The translations under genes were made by a program, and so were the position numbers. A DNA stretch of 6,162 nt, taken from assembly GCA_030591195.1 (NCBI GenBank), contig JAUVBO010000196.1, positions 1 to 6,162 on the forward strand. The letters run 5' to 3'. Below are positions 6,153 to 6,162 of this stretch, piece after piece (the first letter of the stretch is position 1; each line of letters opens with the position of its first letter). This DNA comes from Pseudomonadota bacterium (GTDB lineage Bacteria; Myxococcota; Polyangia; GCA-2747355; JACKDQ01). The notes beneath the pieces were generated by a model, which did no database searches, had not been told where the DNA came from, and worked only from the letters and a program-made list of their open reading frames with translations.

Positions 6153-6162
6153 CTTTAGCTCA

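Noticed and set aside
5631..6158. 175-codon plus-strand frame opposite the hydrolase gene
   Set aside because: The hydrolase frame carries every metal ligand in order. The plus-strand frame is Arg/Pro/Asp-rich shadow sequence.

Overview
The window is very GC-rich and tightly packed, with strong third-position G/C bias. It encodes a bacterial-type Ser/Thr protein kinase fused to a large sensor region, a membrane-bound class III nucleotide cyclase, an IscR-like Rrf2 regulator and a metallo-beta-lactamase-fold hydrolase. Eukaryote-like kinases together with HAMP-linked cyclases in such DNA suggest a signalling-rich bacterium of the Myxococcota or former Deltaproteobacteria type. This is inferred from gene content and composition only; there is no rRNA or marker gene here.

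Layout. (1) 1-2568, plus strand: the 3' part of a long gene, open at the left edge. It encodes TPR-like helices, a possible CsgG/LpoB-like alpha/beta module, one transmembrane helix, a beta-rich region, a Pro/Ala/Gly-rich linker carrying three poly-G tracts, and a complete C-terminal kinase domain. (2) 4656-2598, minus strand: a two-gene unit, convergent with the kinase gene (29 bp gap). A 132-residue protein of unknown family comes first. Seven bases after its stop comes a six-TM, HAMP, class III adenylate/guanylate cyclase with all catalytic residues present. (3) 4657-4787: a divergent intergenic region holding the start signals of the cyclase unit and of the Rrf2 gene, with a possible Rrf2/IscR-type operator. 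(4) 4788-5228, plus strand: the Rrf2 regulator, with three cysteines placed to hold an Fe-S cluster. (5) 6152-5265, minus strand: a metallo-beta-lactamase-fold hydrolase, convergent with Rrf2 (36 bp gap) and possibly continuing past the right edge.

How the genes may work together. The kinase, the cyclase and the Rrf2 factor are three separate signalling outputs side by side. The only arrangement pointing to direct control is the 131-bp divergent region, from which an Fe-S-type Rrf2 factor could regulate itself and the cyclase unit. The kinase and hydrolase genes are convergent with their neighbours, so they are not in an operon with any gene seen here. I see no mobile element, CRISPR array, tRNA or rRNA. 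Most other long open frames are antisense or frame-shifted shadows caused by the high GC content.
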